A stretch of 64,000 nt of DNA from Mariniblastus sp. (GTDB lineage Bacteria > Planctomycetota > Planctomycetia > Pirellulales > Pirellulaceae). Positions 9,085 through 18,643 of this stretch are shown in pieces; positions within the stretch are counted from its first letter, which is position 1, and each line of letters opens with the position of its first letter. The notes beneath the pieces are model-generated. The model ran no database searches. It had not been told where the DNA came from and was given only the letters and a program-made list of their open reading frames with translations. The stretch spans positions 186,001 to 250,000 of the forward strand of contig JAQXDZ010000081.1 in the NCBI GenBank assembly GCA_029251085.1. Reading direction: 5' to 3'. The position numbers were made by a program, and so were the translations under genes.

Positions 9085-9488
9085 AAGCTCTGTCCTTGTG
9101 AATTATAAAAATTCATGCTGCAACTATGAATTTCAGCTGAAATCCGCGGCATACAGAATTTGTTTTTTTGTCAACAACCAAAATATTTTTTTTCGCCAAA
9201 TAGCTGCTCTACAATCTTTGGTCGGCGCGTGCACGCTCAAGTGACATCGGCGGATTCGGGTTTTTCACTTTAGATTACCAACGTCTTACCGAGGGCTTGC
9301 TCCAAACCGAATTAATGGCACACATAGATTCTCTTAACAGCCAAATGAAAAACTTTTCGGGTCAGTCCATTTTTTCACTCAAGTGGTTTTTCAAAAAGAA
9401 TGAATACTCAAGCAAAAGCTCGACACTTTCCATGGCGCGGTTTATACTATCGAGGTATTCATAAAAAACTTCTCGGAGTGTTGATCAT
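9085..9488. other. AT-rich divergent intergenic region
   Basis: These 404 bases separate a minus-strand and a plus-strand gene and must hold both promoters. The first half is AT-rich with T and A runs around 9160-9200. A + strand frame from 9400 runs into the next gene in another frame and does not look like a protein. No convincing promoter hexamer pair or RNA structure was found. Confidence 0.4.
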
Positions 9489-9950
9489 ATGCCTCACGAT
9501 TCACAAGATATTTCCCCAGTTTTCCGGATTGACGTCGCTCAAAGTGCTAGCGATTCTGCGGCTCCACATTCGGGAGCGGGACAGAATGACATCGCGGCCA
9601 TCCTTCAGCAGCTTGTGGCCGGTCAGGACCGCCAAAATGAACTGATGGAGGAAATGATCGACCAAATGCATGCCAGCCAACGGCAACGCTCGAACGAGTT
9701 GTCTCAATGGAAAGACGCCAATCCTTTGCTGGCTCGACGATGCCGAGCCGCTGCCGAGGCATTATCGCAGGTCCAGACCGAATTCCTGCAAACACTGACA
9801 ATCGACGTCAACGATAACCATGAAGAAATGATGGACAGCGAATTCGTATTAAACGAATTTGTAGATCGTTACGGACCGCGTCTAGCTCACCTCAACGGGG
9901 TTTTGCAATTGCTTTCCCAGTTGAGCCTGCACCCTGGTGACAACCACTAG
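9489..9950 (+). CDS. Small conserved protein of unknown function
   Basis: The 153-residue product is hydrophilic and mostly helical, with a Gln/Asp-rich segment (residues 35-65, ILQQLVAGQDRQNELMEEM) suggestive of a coiled coil, followed by a W-containing segment (SQWKDANPLLARRCRAAAEA) and an acidic C-terminus (NEFVDRYGPRLAHLNGVLQL). No enzyme motif or membrane segment is present. A terminator hairpin follows at 9992-10022, so this is likely a single-gene unit. The composition resembles small cytoplasmic planctomycete proteins of unknown role. Confidence 0.65.
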   Translation: MPHDSQDISPVFRIDVAQSASDSAAPHSGAGQNDIAAILQQLVAGQDRQNELMEEMIDQMHASQRQRSNELSQWKDANPLLARRCRAAAEALSQVQTEFLQTLTIDVNDNHEEMMDSEFVLNEFVDRYGPRLAHLNGVLQLLSQLSLHPGDNH

Positions 9951-9991
9951 AAAACGACTACCGCAGGGTAGCCACACTCCAATACAAATCA

Positions 9992-10022
9992 TGCCTCTGC
10001 CAGACCGGTTGAGGCTTTTTTT
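9992..10022 (+). terminator. Rho-independent terminator
   Basis: A short stem GCCTC (9993-9997) pairs with GAGGC (10011-10015) and is followed by seven T residues. It ends the preceding 153-residue gene. Confidence 0.6.
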
Positions 10023-10154
10023 GTGTAACGGAAAACTGGTGGCAATAAAATTAAGAACGCGTAGAGATAACAATCTTTGTCGGCGACCTGTTCCGCAAAA
10101 CTGGCGAAATAGATCGAACCCAGCTTTTTCAATTCTTTTAAGCCGAGGATTTTG

Positions 10155-11021
10155 ATGCACGGCGAACTGGTTCATACCATCACTTCTGACTTCGTAAGGC
10201 TCCATGGATTTTACCGCGAGTCCAAGGAAACCCTTGTCTCCAATGCAGAAACTGGCGGGATTAATGCCGCTATTTTGACACATGGCCTCGGAGGTAACTT
10301 TTATTCCTCGAGGCTCCTATTTCATCTCGCTGGGGTGCTTGAGTCGATTGGAATCCATGTCGTCATCGCTAATACGCGAGGCCATGACATGATCAACTCA
10401 TCTACATGGGCGGGAAAGACACGATCTGTGGGTGCTGCTTTCGAAGACGTAGCTGACTCCAAAATGGACATCAATGCGTGGGCTGACTTTCTGGTAAAAC
10501 GTGGCCATACGAACATTGCCGCTGTCGGGCACTCACTCGGTGCTATTAAATCAATTTACGCTCAAGCTTTCGCACCGCACCCAAACATCAAAAACATTGT
10601 CGCCTTATCGGCGACCCGGCTAAGCTATGCCAAGTTAAGCGATTCTCCTCGTGGCGAATTGTTTCGAGAGACAATTAAAAAATGCGAATCATTGGTGGAA
10701 CAGAATCTGGGACACAATCCAATTCAGGTACCTTTTCCATTTCCTACCTGGATGAGCCCTCAGGGTTACCTTGATAAATATGGGCCTACAGAGGCTTTCA
10801 ACTGGCTCGATTTTATCGATCGAATAGAAATCCCAACTCTAATGCTATTCGGCGAGAAAGAGCTTAATGAAAACGTTGCCTTCGAAGGGCTTCGCGACAA
10901 CCTCGCACTGTTGAACGATGGGTGGAACTCTCTAACTATCCAAGAAATCGAAGAGGCCGATCACTTTTATACTTCTAGATTCAATGAAGTAGGCGAAAAT
11001 ATCATTCGCTGGCTGGCTTAA
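10155..11021 (+). CDS. Alpha/beta hydrolase fold protein
   Basis: This is a 288-residue cytoplasmic hydrolase. The oxyanion region is THGLGGNFYSSR near residue 38, and the nucleophile elbow is GHSLGA (G-x-S-x-G) near residue 126. The likely acid lies in the LMLFGEKELNEN strand-turn and the catalytic histidine in EADHFY near the C-terminus. The fold serves esterases, lipases and C-C hydrolases; the substrate cannot be predicted. A TTG directly precedes the ATG at 10155; I use the ATG. The gene stands alone between a terminator and the convergent oxidase operon. Confidence 0.85.
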   Translation: MHGELVHTITSDFVRLHGFYRESKETLVSNAETGGINAAILTHGLGGNFYSSRLLFHLAGVLESIGIHVVIANTRGHDMINSSTWAGKTRSVGAAFEDVADSKMDINAWADFLVKRGHTNIAAVGHSLGAIKSIYAQAFAPHPNIKNIVALSATRLSYAKLSDSPRGELFRETIKKCESLVEQNLGHNPIQVPFPFPTWMSPQGYLDKYGPTEAFNWLDFIDRIEIPTLMLFGEKELNENVAFEGLRDNLALLNDGWNSLTIQEIEEADHFYTSRFNEVGENIIRWLA

Positions 11022-11100
11022 ACAACCACCTTCGCCAATCAAAAAATACGGTGCAGGGTAGGGCGTGAGGCCCAAAGCACCAACACTCGAAGTGACGGCA

Positions 11101-11394
11101 CTAGGAAGATTGCCGGTCGTCAGCCAATTCATCGTCAGAAAGTCCATCAACTTCGGGAACGTTCTGCCTTAAACGGACAATCGTCGTCACCCAGCAAGAC
11201 AAAATGACAAAGGGCATTCCCATCATAAACAGGATGCTCATAGCGTAGGCTGCCGCAGAGCCATCCGCGTGCAGGCCGTCTTTGCAGGTAGGACAAGCAA
11301 GTACGCTGCTAGAGAACACTAGCTGCAGAAGCAAAGCCTGCAAACCACAAACGGCCAACCGGAAGAAACGTTTTAGATTGAAGTCGATCATCAT
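11101..11394 (-). CDS. Small membrane protein, last gene of oxidase operon
   Basis: The 97-residue protein has a signal-like hydrophobic N-terminus (residues 8-32), a CPTCKDG motif just outside the membrane, a second membrane helix (AMSILFMMGMPFVILSCWV), and an acidic tail (DGLSDDELADD). It begins 4 bases after the DUF420 gene, so it belongs to the cytochrome oxidase operon. The paired cysteines on the periplasmic side suggest a role in metal or thiol handling during oxidase assembly, but that is inference. I do not recognise the family. Confidence 0.65.
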   Translation of the reverse strand: MMIDFNLKRFFRLAVCGLQALLLQLVFSSSVLACPTCKDGLHADGSAAAYAMSILFMMGMPFVILSCWVTTIVRLRQNVPEVDGLSDDELADDRQSS

Positions 11395-11398
11395 TCCT

Positions 11399-11965
11399 CT
11401 ACTGTCCGTAATAAGGTTGCAGCATGAGATAGCAAATCGGCCCGGTCAGTGCGACATACAACCAGACAGGAAATACAAGTTTCGCCATTTTTCGGTGTTT
11501 GTCAAACTGATTGGTGAATCCGTAAATCCACGTTTGCAGAATAAACGGAAGGCTCAAAGCCGCCAAAACGATATGGCTAATCAATAAAACGAAATAGGCA
11601 GTCCTTGCAAACCCTTCGCCGCCAAATTTCGTTTCTTCATTAGTAAAATGATAAGCCACATAGCAAAGCAAAAATAACGCCGAACAGACCATCGCGGCTG
11701 AAATCGACAACCGATGCAATTGGATTTTTCGCTGTTTAACAAAGACTAATGCCAAGATTAAAAACAGCGCAACGAGGCAATTCAATCCCGCGTGCACCGA
11801 TGGTAAAAAATCCAAAGTAACACCCTCGGGCAACGGAATTTTCGTCGGGCCTCTCATTAGACCAACCAATGCCCAAACTGCGACAGTTACAATTAAACTG
11901 ACAATCGTTAGCTTCTTACCCAATGCTGGGTTTGGCTCAAGCTTAAAAAACTCTTCTCCGCTCAT
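11399..11965 (-). CDS. DUF420 membrane protein (CtaM-like)
   Basis: The 188-residue protein has five hydrophobic segments and the DUF420 pattern: HAGLNCLVALFLILALVFVK, QRKIQLHRLSISAAM, CYVAYHF and LLISHIVLAALSLPFIL, each with a histidine in or near the membrane. DUF420 proteins such as CtaM are needed for maturation of haem A-containing oxidases in Firmicutes. The start overlaps the stop of the SCO gene as ATGA, indicating coupled translation. The position in the oxidase operon supports the assembly role. Confidence 0.87.
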   Translation of the reverse strand: MSGEEFFKLEPNPALGKKLTIVSLIVTVAVWALVGLMRGPTKIPLPEGVTLDFLPSVHAGLNCLVALFLILALVFVKQRKIQLHRLSISAAMVCSALFLLCYVAYHFTNEETKFGGEGFARTAYFVLLISHIVLAALSLPFILQTWIYGFTNQFDKHRKMAKLVFPVWLYVALTGPICYLMLQPYYGQ

Positions 11966-13239
11966 TCTCTTTCCTCGGCTTTCGCTGTTTCTTTTATTTC
12001 GCCACCACGCGGGTTGGGCCGATCTTCACCTTCAAGCACCTTGACCAACTTTATCATTTCCACCTCATCCGCGGCATTTTCCCAGTCAAATTTTCCACGG
12101 ACTTGTCCCCACCGGTCAACTACGTACAACAGGGATGAGTGATGCTCCGCACCCGAATCCGCCTTGAAAAACTCACTTCCAATCCTTTTGATTAACACTG
12201 GGTTTCCCGTCAAAAACAACCAGTTTTCCGGGTCTGCTTCCAGCGTATCGGCAAATTCTCTGAGATGCTCTACAGTGTCTCGCGCAGGATCAGTTGTGAT
12301 ACTAACTATCCGGGGGCACTCGTCTCCAAGCCGCTTCTGCAAATTGCGCAGGTATTGATTCTGAGCCTTACACACGCCGGGGCAATTACTGAAGAAAAAG
12401 TTCGCAATCCAAACCTCGCCCGTCAAATCGCGAGAAAAGAACTTCTCGCCAGTCCGCTCTGTCAGAAAAAAATCACGAACCCAACGGATATCGTTTAACT
12501 CTTCCCGCTCAACTCCAGCCAAGACATTTCTAGTTTCTACCTTTTCTCCTAGCGGAGGTTTTGTTTCGGCAGCAACTTCCTTCGCAACCTTGATAAACCG
12601 CTTCATATCGTAGGGCTGATCCCACTTAAACCGATCGCGATAACGTCCCCATTTATCAACCAAAAGAATGTTGTCGGTGTGCGTCTCCGGATTCACGGGA
12701 ACATTGAACATATTCTCGCCAATCTCAACTAATTGATAATTCTGCCCGGTTAAAAATGCCCAGCGATCAGGTTTCGCACCAAAGCCATCTGCATATTTGT
12801 TCAAAACTTCGGGCGTATCGTTTTTAGGATCGACCGTCAGCGTGAGGAACCGAATATCTGTACCCTTCAGTGCCGAATTCACTCGGTCGATTTCTTTATT
12901 CAGATCCATGCAAAACGTCGGACAGCTCGCGAAAAAGAAACTAACGACATAGGCCTGACCCGCTAAATCGGCAGAGTCGAATTTATTCCCTTCCTGATCG
13001 ATCAGTTCAAAGCGATCGACATTCGGCAAATACTCCCATGGAACCTCTGCAAAAGCTCTCCCGGTACTGTCCAGTTGAAGATTTGTACCGTCGCTCTCAT
13101 CTTTGTCGATGGATGCAACCATTGGAGATTCAACGACACGACGGTCACCTGACCGCAGATAAATTACCCCCGCGGCAGACAGAACTACCAGCACCCATAA
13201 AAAAACTCTAACTCGTGCAAACATGTTTCTCTTCGCCAC
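11962..13239 (-). CDS. Tandem SCO1/SenC copper chaperone
   Basis: The 425-residue protein has an N-terminal membrane anchor (residues 7-25) and two thioredoxin-like SCO domains in a row. Domain 1 has the copper pair in FFFASCPTFCMDL and the distal histidine in ETHTDNILLVDKWG; domain 2 has FFFSNCPGVCKAQ and AEHHSSLLYVVDRWG. SCO proteins deliver copper to, or reduce, the CuA site of CoxII. Both domains keep Cys-x3-Cys and His, so both may be active. SCO proteins normally have one such domain, so this is an internal duplication or fusion. It lies between CoxIV and DUF420 in the oxidase operon. Confidence 0.93.
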   Translation of the reverse strand: MAKRNMFARVRVFLWVLVVLSAAGVIYLRSGDRRVVESPMVASIDKDESDGTNLQLDSTGRAFAEVPWEYLPNVDRFELIDQEGNKFDSADLAGQAYVVSFFFASCPTFCMDLNKEIDRVNSALKGTDIRFLTLTVDPKNDTPEVLNKYADGFGAKPDRWAFLTGQNYQLVEIGENMFNVPVNPETHTDNILLVDKWGRYRDRFKWDQPYDMKRFIKVAKEVAAETKPPLGEKVETRNVLAGVEREELNDIRWVRDFFLTERTGEKFFSRDLTGEVWIANFFFSNCPGVCKAQNQYLRNLQKRLGDECPRIVSITTDPARDTVEHLREFADTLEADPENWLFLTGNPVLIKRIGSEFFKADSGAEHHSSLLYVVDRWGQVRGKFDWENAADEVEMIKLVKVLEGEDRPNPRGGEIKETAKAEERE

Positions 13240-13250
13240 TATAGTACGTC

Positions 13251-13655
13251 TTAATCTAATATTGGAACTGCGGAATTGCCTACAACCGGTTCGCTGACAA
13301 CAGGCTTGGGAGCATTCTCACGGCGTTCTTTTGAGTAAGTCATGTATCGATAGCCAACATCCGGAACCAACAACAAAACCAACAAAACACCCATGAACAA
13401 AGCCGGTATCGTCAGCACGTATTTCCAGGCTCTCTCCCACCACAGGTGCATAAAAAACAAAATCACTAACAATGCCTTGGCAACAGAAACCAACATCATT
13501 GCCGCCCAGCCAACAACCTTGTTCTCCATCAAATAGGAGTTAGCGACCCAAAATGAAAGCCCTGTCAACACACACAACATTAGGAATACAAACAAGAACA
13601 CTCTCGTGTTTGAATTCTCCGATGGGTCTTGGTTTGTGGCGTCTATTTCATTCAT
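13251..13655 (-). CDS. ctaF: Cytochrome c oxidase subunit IV
   Basis: The 134-residue protein from ATG 13655 (MNEIDATNQD) has three hydrophobic segments and the pattern of bacterial subunit IV (CoxD/CtaF/CyoD family), including a lysine and histidine within helices (SVAKALLVILFFMHLWWE). It starts 4 bases after the CoxIII stop. The frame is open further upstream, inside CoxIII, but that part is not family-like. The C-terminus beyond DVGYRYM is hydrophilic and short. Confidence 0.85.
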   Translation of the reverse strand: MNEIDATNQDPSENSNTRVFLFVFLMLCVLTGLSFWVANSYLMENKVVGWAAMMLVSVAKALLVILFFMHLWWERAWKYVLTIPALFMGVLLVLLLVPDVGYRYMTYSKERRENAPKPVVSEPVVGNSAVPILD

Positions 13656-13659
13656 GGAA

Positions 13660-14937
13660 TTAAAATAAGTAAAGCAAAGGGAACAAGAATATCCAAACGA
13701 TATCGACGAAATGCCAGTACAAACCAACGTTCTCCATCAAACCCGCTCGTGTGCGGTCTAACCGAAACATCAACAAAACGAGAAAAGCTACCAGCCCCCC
13801 CAATACGTGCAAGGCGTGAAAACCGGTCATCAAAAAATAAGTGTTCGCCCATGTGTTTCCACTTGGAATCACCATTGGAAGCTTCAAATGAAAATGCTCA
13901 TTCAGCCCATCATGAATCCCACTGAACTGCTCAAAAGCATTAACTCGATCCGTTAGGGGTTTGAGCAAATCCACGACCTCGGTTGCCTTTGTTGCAGCCT
14001 TCCTGGATGCTTCGGTAGCGGCGGCCAACTTACTCTCGATATCCGATTTCCTAGAATCATCCTGCTCCAACTTCAATTCTTCCGATAATGCATTGACTCG
14101 ATTTTGCATTTCTCGAACGTCTTCGTCTATGATCTCCTGTTGCCCCATCAACTCAGCAATTCGATTTTTCACATCGGCAATTTCACTCGCCAAATAAGCG
14201 TCCACTCGCGGGTTGGAGCCGCGGGGATTGATCTGATGAGCCAAACTTTCAAGAGCCAACTCTCGCATCATTGGACTCTCAGTTTCCCCGACCGTTTTTT
14301 GAGTCCACTGAACTAAACCAGCCCGAATCAAAATCAGGTTCTCCAGTCCGCCACCGTGATCGTGGGCCGCTGCCGATTCGGAAACCAAGGCCGTCTTCTC
14401 TTTTTCGATGCTCAGGATCTCAGCATCTAAATTTGATTTTACGGCAGAAAGGTAATTCAAGTCGGCACGATCGTAGAGCAAACTCCGAGGCGCCCCGGGA
14501 TGAATCCCATGCTCAAATTTAGAGTTATATTCATACGCTTTAATTCCGAGGAAAACGCACCCAAGAACAAAAGTACCAAGTAGCCATTTCTTGGCCTTAG
14601 CTGGCCTGTCCTGCTTGGCAGCCTCCATCCCAAACACGATCGTGACACTGGAACAAATCAAAACAAACGTGTTAACAGCGCCTAGCCATTCAAGAACACG
14701 AACGTCTGCCGGAGTCGGCCAAGAGCCTTCGGGAGCACCAAAACGAAGCACAATGTAGGTGCCGATCAAGGCTGTAAAAAACATGATTTCGGTGGATAGA
14801 AACAACCAAACGGCTAGTTTCCCTTTGGGAACCGGCACTGCAGGTTGATACTTCAGCTTAATATGTCCATGCGAACCCTCATCCCCACCACCTTCGGTGG
14901 TGCCTGTTACTTCGGATGGGTTCGCTTTTGAATTCAT
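13660..14937 (-). CDS. ctaE: Cytochrome c oxidase subunit III with large coiled-coil insertion
   Basis: The ends of this 425-residue protein are a standard CoxIII: helices at about 41-65 ([20 protein letters not shown]), 82-105 and 117-140 ([18 protein letters not shown]), then at the C-terminus 365-392 ([20 protein letters not shown]) and 403-425 ([18 protein letters not shown]). Between residues about 150 and 350 lies a hydrophilic, Glu/Lys/Ala-rich segment with heptad-like spacing ([20 protein letters not shown]), predicted as coiled coil. CoxIII is usually near 200-270 residues. The core is intact, so the oxidase subunit call is firm; the insertion faces the side of the loop after the EY-containing helix. 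Confidence 0.93.
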   Translation of the reverse strand: MNSKANPSEVTGTTEGGGDEGSHGHIKLKYQPAVPVPKGKLAVWLFLSTEIMFFTALIGTYIVLRFGAPEGSWPTPADVRVLEWLGAVNTFVLICSSVTIVFGMEAAKQDRPAKAKKWLLGTFVLGCVFLGIKAYEYNSKFEHGIHPGAPRSLLYDRADLNYLSAVKSNLDAEILSIEKEKTALVSESAAAHDHGGGLENLILIRAGLVQWTQKTVGETESPMMRELALESLAHQINPRGSNPRVDAYLASEIADVKNRIAELMGQQEIIDEDVREMQNRVNALSEELKLEQDDSRKSDIESKLAAATEASRKAATKATEVVDLLKPLTDRVNAFEQFSGIHDGLNEHFHLKLPMVIPSGNTWANTYFLMTGFHALHVLGGLVAFLVLLMFRLDRTRAGLMENVGLYWHFVDIVWIFLFPLLYLF

Positions 14938-15004
14938 TTTTCTTCAAAAATAGAGAGGCTAAACTTCACTAACTCGACACGCACCTACACAACACTCGAA
15001 CCGA

Positions 15005-15925
15005 CTATGTCAAACACGCAAGAATCAGAACCAGCATGTAAGCAGGCAGATAAAGTAACGAGGCACGCAACAACTGTCTCGCCACTGGATCGCTACGCTC
15101 AAGACGGAATGCCCAAGCTGCCTTGAAATAGTAACCCCCGAGAAATAAGGACGCGATTGCAAAAATCCAAATATGAATTTGCGTTCTCAAAACCAAAATC
15201 GGAAGCAGGCTAACGGCAACCAACATTACGGCCGTAATCACCGATTTCAAACCTGCGACTCGACCGGTTGGCTCGGTTACCGTAATCATTTTCAAACCAC
15301 CCTTGCGATATTGATCGCGATACATCCAGGCAATTGCCATAAAATGAGGGAACTGCCAGAGCACTAAAACTCCAAAGAAGGCCCAACACACCAACCCAAC
15401 CGTTTCGGTGGCAGCCAGCGAACCCATAATAATCGGCATCGCACCGGCAACCGCACCAATCTCAGTGTTCAGCGGTGTCTTTAATTTTAAGGGAGTGTAG
15501 ATAGCTACGTAGAGCACCCAATTCGCAACACCACAAACCGCCGTCTGCCAATTTACCATCCCGTAGAGAAACGCGACTCCAACACCAAAAGTGACGGCAC
15601 CAAACATCGCAACTTCCGTCGACGACAATCGCTGTGAAGGGAGTGGACGCGATGCAGTTCTGGGCATCAGGAAATCGGTGTAGCGTTCGAGGTACATATT
15701 CATGGCGTTGCCACTCGAGGCAATCATCAACATTCCTACCAGTGCACCGAACATGGTTCCAATGCCCATTACCTCACCCGCGGCATGCGCGGCGAGTACA
15801 GCAGCGACTACGAATGTGATTAACACCATTACCGAAATTCGCAATTTCGTCAGCGCTACGTAGGTTTGCAACCTAGTGGTTTCTTTGGCTGTCGTAATTT
15901 CTGGATTCGTTGACATTGCTGACAT
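15005..15925 (-). CDS. ctaB: Protohaem IX farnesyltransferase (haem O synthase)
   Basis: CtaB attaches a farnesyl group to haem B, giving haem O, the precursor of haem A for the oxidase encoded around it. The 306-residue protein has about eight to nine membrane segments of the UbiA superfamily. The first prenyl-diphosphate motif region is present as SSGNAMNMYLERYTDFLMPR followed by TASRPLPSQRLS. The second conserved region includes FPHFMAIAWMYRDQYRKGG. It lies between CoxI and CoxIII. An ATG three codons downstream (15916) is an alternative start. Confidence 0.93.
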   Translation of the reverse strand: MSAMSTNPEITTAKETTRLQTYVALTKLRISVMVLITFVVAAVLAAHAAGEVMGIGTMFGALVGMLMIASSGNAMNMYLERYTDFLMPRTASRPLPSQRLSSTEVAMFGAVTFGVGVAFLYGMVNWQTAVCGVANWVLYVAIYTPLKLKTPLNTEIGAVAGAMPIIMGSLAATETVGLVCWAFFGVLVLWQFPHFMAIAWMYRDQYRKGGLKMITVTEPTGRVAGLKSVITAVMLVAVSLLPILVLRTQIHIWIFAIASLFLGGYYFKAAWAFRLERSDPVARQLLRASLLYLPAYMLVLILACLT

Positions 15926-15980
15926 GCGAGCTAACTCGTCTTTTCAGAGTTTGGAGGAATGGAGGGTGAACTGAGTTCAC

Positions 15981-17720
15981 TCAACTCGTTTTGGTTTGTG
16001 GGAAAAAATCGCATTCGGTGTCCGGATGACTGTATTCGTAAGGACCTCGACGAACGATCGGTTGGACGTCAAAGTTCCCGTGCGGCGGCGGACTAGCAGT
16101 TGTCCATTCCAGCGTATTTGCATTCCAGGGGTTTCGACCAGCCTTGGCCCCGAAAAACATACTGCCAAAAAAGTTAGCCACAAAGATAAGCTGCGTCAGC
16201 CCCATCCCGATCGCACAGATTGTCATAAACTGGTTAAGCGGCAACAAGTCCTTCAGGCCCTCGTAAATGTAGGGATCAGCTACACGCCTTGGCATCCGAC
16301 TTAAAAAATGCATCGGAAAAAATGTGCCATTCAAGAAGATAAAGGTGAGAAAGAAATGAATTTTCCCTAGCCTTTCATTCATCATCCGGCCAAACATTTT
16401 GGGAAACCAAAAATAGATCGCTCCCAAGACGCCCAGAACGCTACTGGCGAACAGAACATAGTGAAGGTGAGCCACGATGTAGTAGGTGTCATGGATAACG
16501 ATATCCACTGGAGGCGCTGACATCACGATTCCGGACAAACCACCGATCACAAACATGGAAACAAACCCGACACAAAATAACATTGGCGTGGTCAGTTGCA
16601 GCTTCCCGCCCCATAAGGTTCCGATCCAGTTAAACACCTTGATCCCACTCGGCAACGCAATCAGCATCGTTGAAACCATAAAACTCATCGCCAAAGTATG
16701 GTTCATACCGGAGATAAACATATGGTGCCCCCAGACGATAAAGCCAAGTCCAGCGATTGCGGTGATGGAGTAAACCATGGGGCGATAACCGAATAACGGC
16801 TTTCTCGAAAAGCAAGAAATAATGTCTGAGACCATTCCCATTGCCGGCAAAATCATGATGTAAACCGCGGGATGCGAGTAGAACCAGAACAAGTGTTGCC
16901 AAAGCAAAACTTGCCCGCCGCCGCTGGTCGCCACGCCATTGTTCACTGCGATATTCTCAGGAAGAAAAAAACCAGTCATTAGCAATCGATCCGACAACTG
17001 CATGAGGAGTGCAGCAGTTAAAACCGGCAATGCGAAGGCTTGCATGATTGCTGTAATGAACATGCCCCAAACGGTCATTGGCATTCGGAACATAGTCATC
17101 CCCGGTGCCCGCATCTGAATGATTGTCGTCAGGTAATTGATCGAACCCATCATGGATGAAATCCCAACAAAGACCATTGCCAACAGCCATAATGACTGCG
17201 CATCCCCCTGGAAAACGCTCAGCGGGGGATAGGAAGTCCACCCGGCAGATGCCCCGTATTCGGGCATAAAAAAGCTGAGAATGATACACGCAAAGGCTGG
17301 CCACATGAACCAATAACTCAACATGTTTAATCGCGGAAATGCCATATCCTCCGCACCGACCATCAGCGGTATCAAATAGTTTCCAAACGCACCCGCAAGA
17401 ATGGGGATGATCACAAAAAAGATCATGATGGTCGCGTGCATGGTGAACAACATATTATAGAACCCGGGTGACATTTGTCCTCCCGATTCAGCAAACAGCA
17501 TGTGTCCAAAAATTGGCATGTCCGACCACGGCCAAGCCAGTTGCCAGCGAACGGCTAGTGCCAAAAATCCGCCGACGAAAAACCAGATCAATGAGGAAAA
17601 AAGGAACTGTAGACCAATAACCTTATGATCCGTTGCAAAAACGTAGGTCCAGACAAACCGAGAAACTGCATTCCCCTTGCGGTCTGGTGCAATCGAATTT
17701 TCAACAGAAGCTTCCGCCAT
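15981..17720 (-). CDS. ctaD: Cytochrome c oxidase subunit I
   Basis: The 579-residue protein is a full-length haem-copper oxidase subunit I with twelve membrane segments. Visible hallmarks are the low-spin haem ligand in FTMHATIMIFF, the CuB/haem region WQHLFWFYSHPAVYIMILPA with the Tyr of the active-site His-Tyr pair, the HH pair in GFIVWGHHMFISGM, and the His ligands in DTYYIVAHLHYVL. The HPAVYI motif places it in the A-type (aa3-like) family. It is encoded 29 bases after CoxII. The C-terminal tail is hydrophilic with a short Pro-rich segment. Confidence 0.97.
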   Translation of the reverse strand: MAEASVENSIAPDRKGNAVSRFVWTYVFATDHKVIGLQFLFSSLIWFFVGGFLALAVRWQLAWPWSDMPIFGHMLFAESGGQMSPGFYNMLFTMHATIMIFFVIIPILAGAFGNYLIPLMVGAEDMAFPRLNMLSYWFMWPAFACIILSFFMPEYGASAGWTSYPPLSVFQGDAQSLWLLAMVFVGISSMMGSINYLTTIIQMRAPGMTMFRMPMTVWGMFITAIMQAFALPVLTAALLMQLSDRLLMTGFFLPENIAVNNGVATSGGGQVLLWQHLFWFYSHPAVYIMILPAMGMVSDIISCFSRKPLFGYRPMVYSITAIAGLGFIVWGHHMFISGMNHTLAMSFMVSTMLIALPSGIKVFNWIGTLWGGKLQLTTPMLFCVGFVSMFVIGGLSGIVMSAPPVDIVIHDTYYIVAHLHYVLFASSVLGVLGAIYFWFPKMFGRMMNERLGKIHFFLTFIFLNGTFFPMHFLSRMPRRVADPYIYEGLKDLLPLNQFMTICAIGMGLTQLIFVANFFGSMFFGAKAGRNPWNANTLEWTTASPPPHGNFDVQPIVRRGPYEYSHPDTECDFFPQTKTS

Positions 17721-17749
17721 TTACAGATCCAACCCAATCATGATCTTAA

Positions 17750-18643
17750 TTAATTTTCAATTCCAACTGCGGTCTGGGCAGCACCCAACAGTTCCGCAGA
17801 AGGCAAGACATTTGTAGTTCGCAGTGACGCCGTTGGCTCCGCCGCTTTTTTAAATTCCGGCGAATAAGCAGATTTTTGATCAGCAATCCACGCGTCGAAC
17901 TCAGCCCGCGAAACAAAATTCAAATCCGCCTTCATCATGTAATGTCCCCAGCCACATAGCTCGGTGCACATAATTTCAATCTCTTTTTCTTCACGGGCAT
18001 TGAACCAAACAAACTGAGTCATTCCTGGAACAATGTCCTGCTTCAACCTCAGTTCAGGAACATAAAAGCTGTGGATAACATCACGACTTTCCATCTGCAG
18101 GACAATCTCTTCGCCCGCCGGAAGAACAAGGAGGTTTTCAACAAAAATATCATCTTCGGTCTCAACGATCCCGTCATCGCCCGCGTAATAGAACTCCCAC
18201 CCAAACCGCTTGGCTTTTACCATGACCATCGGTGGCTTAAATGAAGAGACTCCATCGACCGTCACAGTCGGGCGATTCATTTTGTTTTCAGCCCAGGACT
18301 TCATTTGAAAAAAGGCGAGAAACACGAGTATCAGAGCAGGAATTACCGTCCACGTAATCTCTAACTTCGTGTTATGAGTGATATAAAGGGCTTTCGCATC
18401 TGAGTTACCCCGGTCACTGAACCGCCACAGTGCCCAGCCAATGGTGAACACGGTCCCTGCCAGAATGAACGCCGCCAGAAGGTGGATTCCATTGAACAGT
18501 TGATCGATCGTATCTCCAGCCTGACTCAAAGACTTTGGCAACCAAGCCGACTCTAGAGGCGCAACTCCGTACATCGCCATCAAAACGGAAGCAATTCCGA
18601 GGACAGGAACCAGCAGAAACAAGACGCTCCAGAAACGGTTCAT
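17750..18643 (-). CDS. ctaC: Cytochrome c oxidase subunit II
   Basis: From ATG 18643 the protein has 297 residues, with an N-terminal hydrophobic leader, two membrane helices (FILAGTVFTIGWALW and ITWTVIPALILVFLAFFQM) and a periplasmic cupredoxin domain. The CuA site is complete: the distal histidine in DVIHSFYVPELRLKQDIVPG and the motif EIMCTELCGWGHYMMKADL. It accepts electrons from cytochrome c and passes them to subunit I. The start overlaps the stop of the upstream cytochrome c gene by one base. The longer open frame to 18739 lies inside that gene and is not used. There is no fused cytochrome c domain. Confidence 0.96.
   Translation of the reverse strand: MNRFWSVLFLLVPVLGIASVLMAMYGVAPLESAWLPKSLSQAGDTIDQLFNGIHLLAAFILAGTVFTIGWALWRFSDRGNSDAKALYITHNTKLEITWTVIPALILVFLAFFQMKSWAENKMNRPTVTVDGVSSFKPPMVMVKAKRFGWEFYYAGDDGIVETEDDIFVENLLVLPAGEEIVLQMESRDVIHSFYVPELRLKQDIVPGMTQFVWFNAREEKEIEIMCTELCGWGHYMMKADLNFVSRAEFDAWIADQKSAYSPEFKKAAEPTASLRTTNVLPSAELLGAAQTAVGIEN

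Noticed and set aside
9400..9645. Plus-strand 81-codon frame
   Set aside because: Runs into the better-supported gene at 9489 in a different frame.
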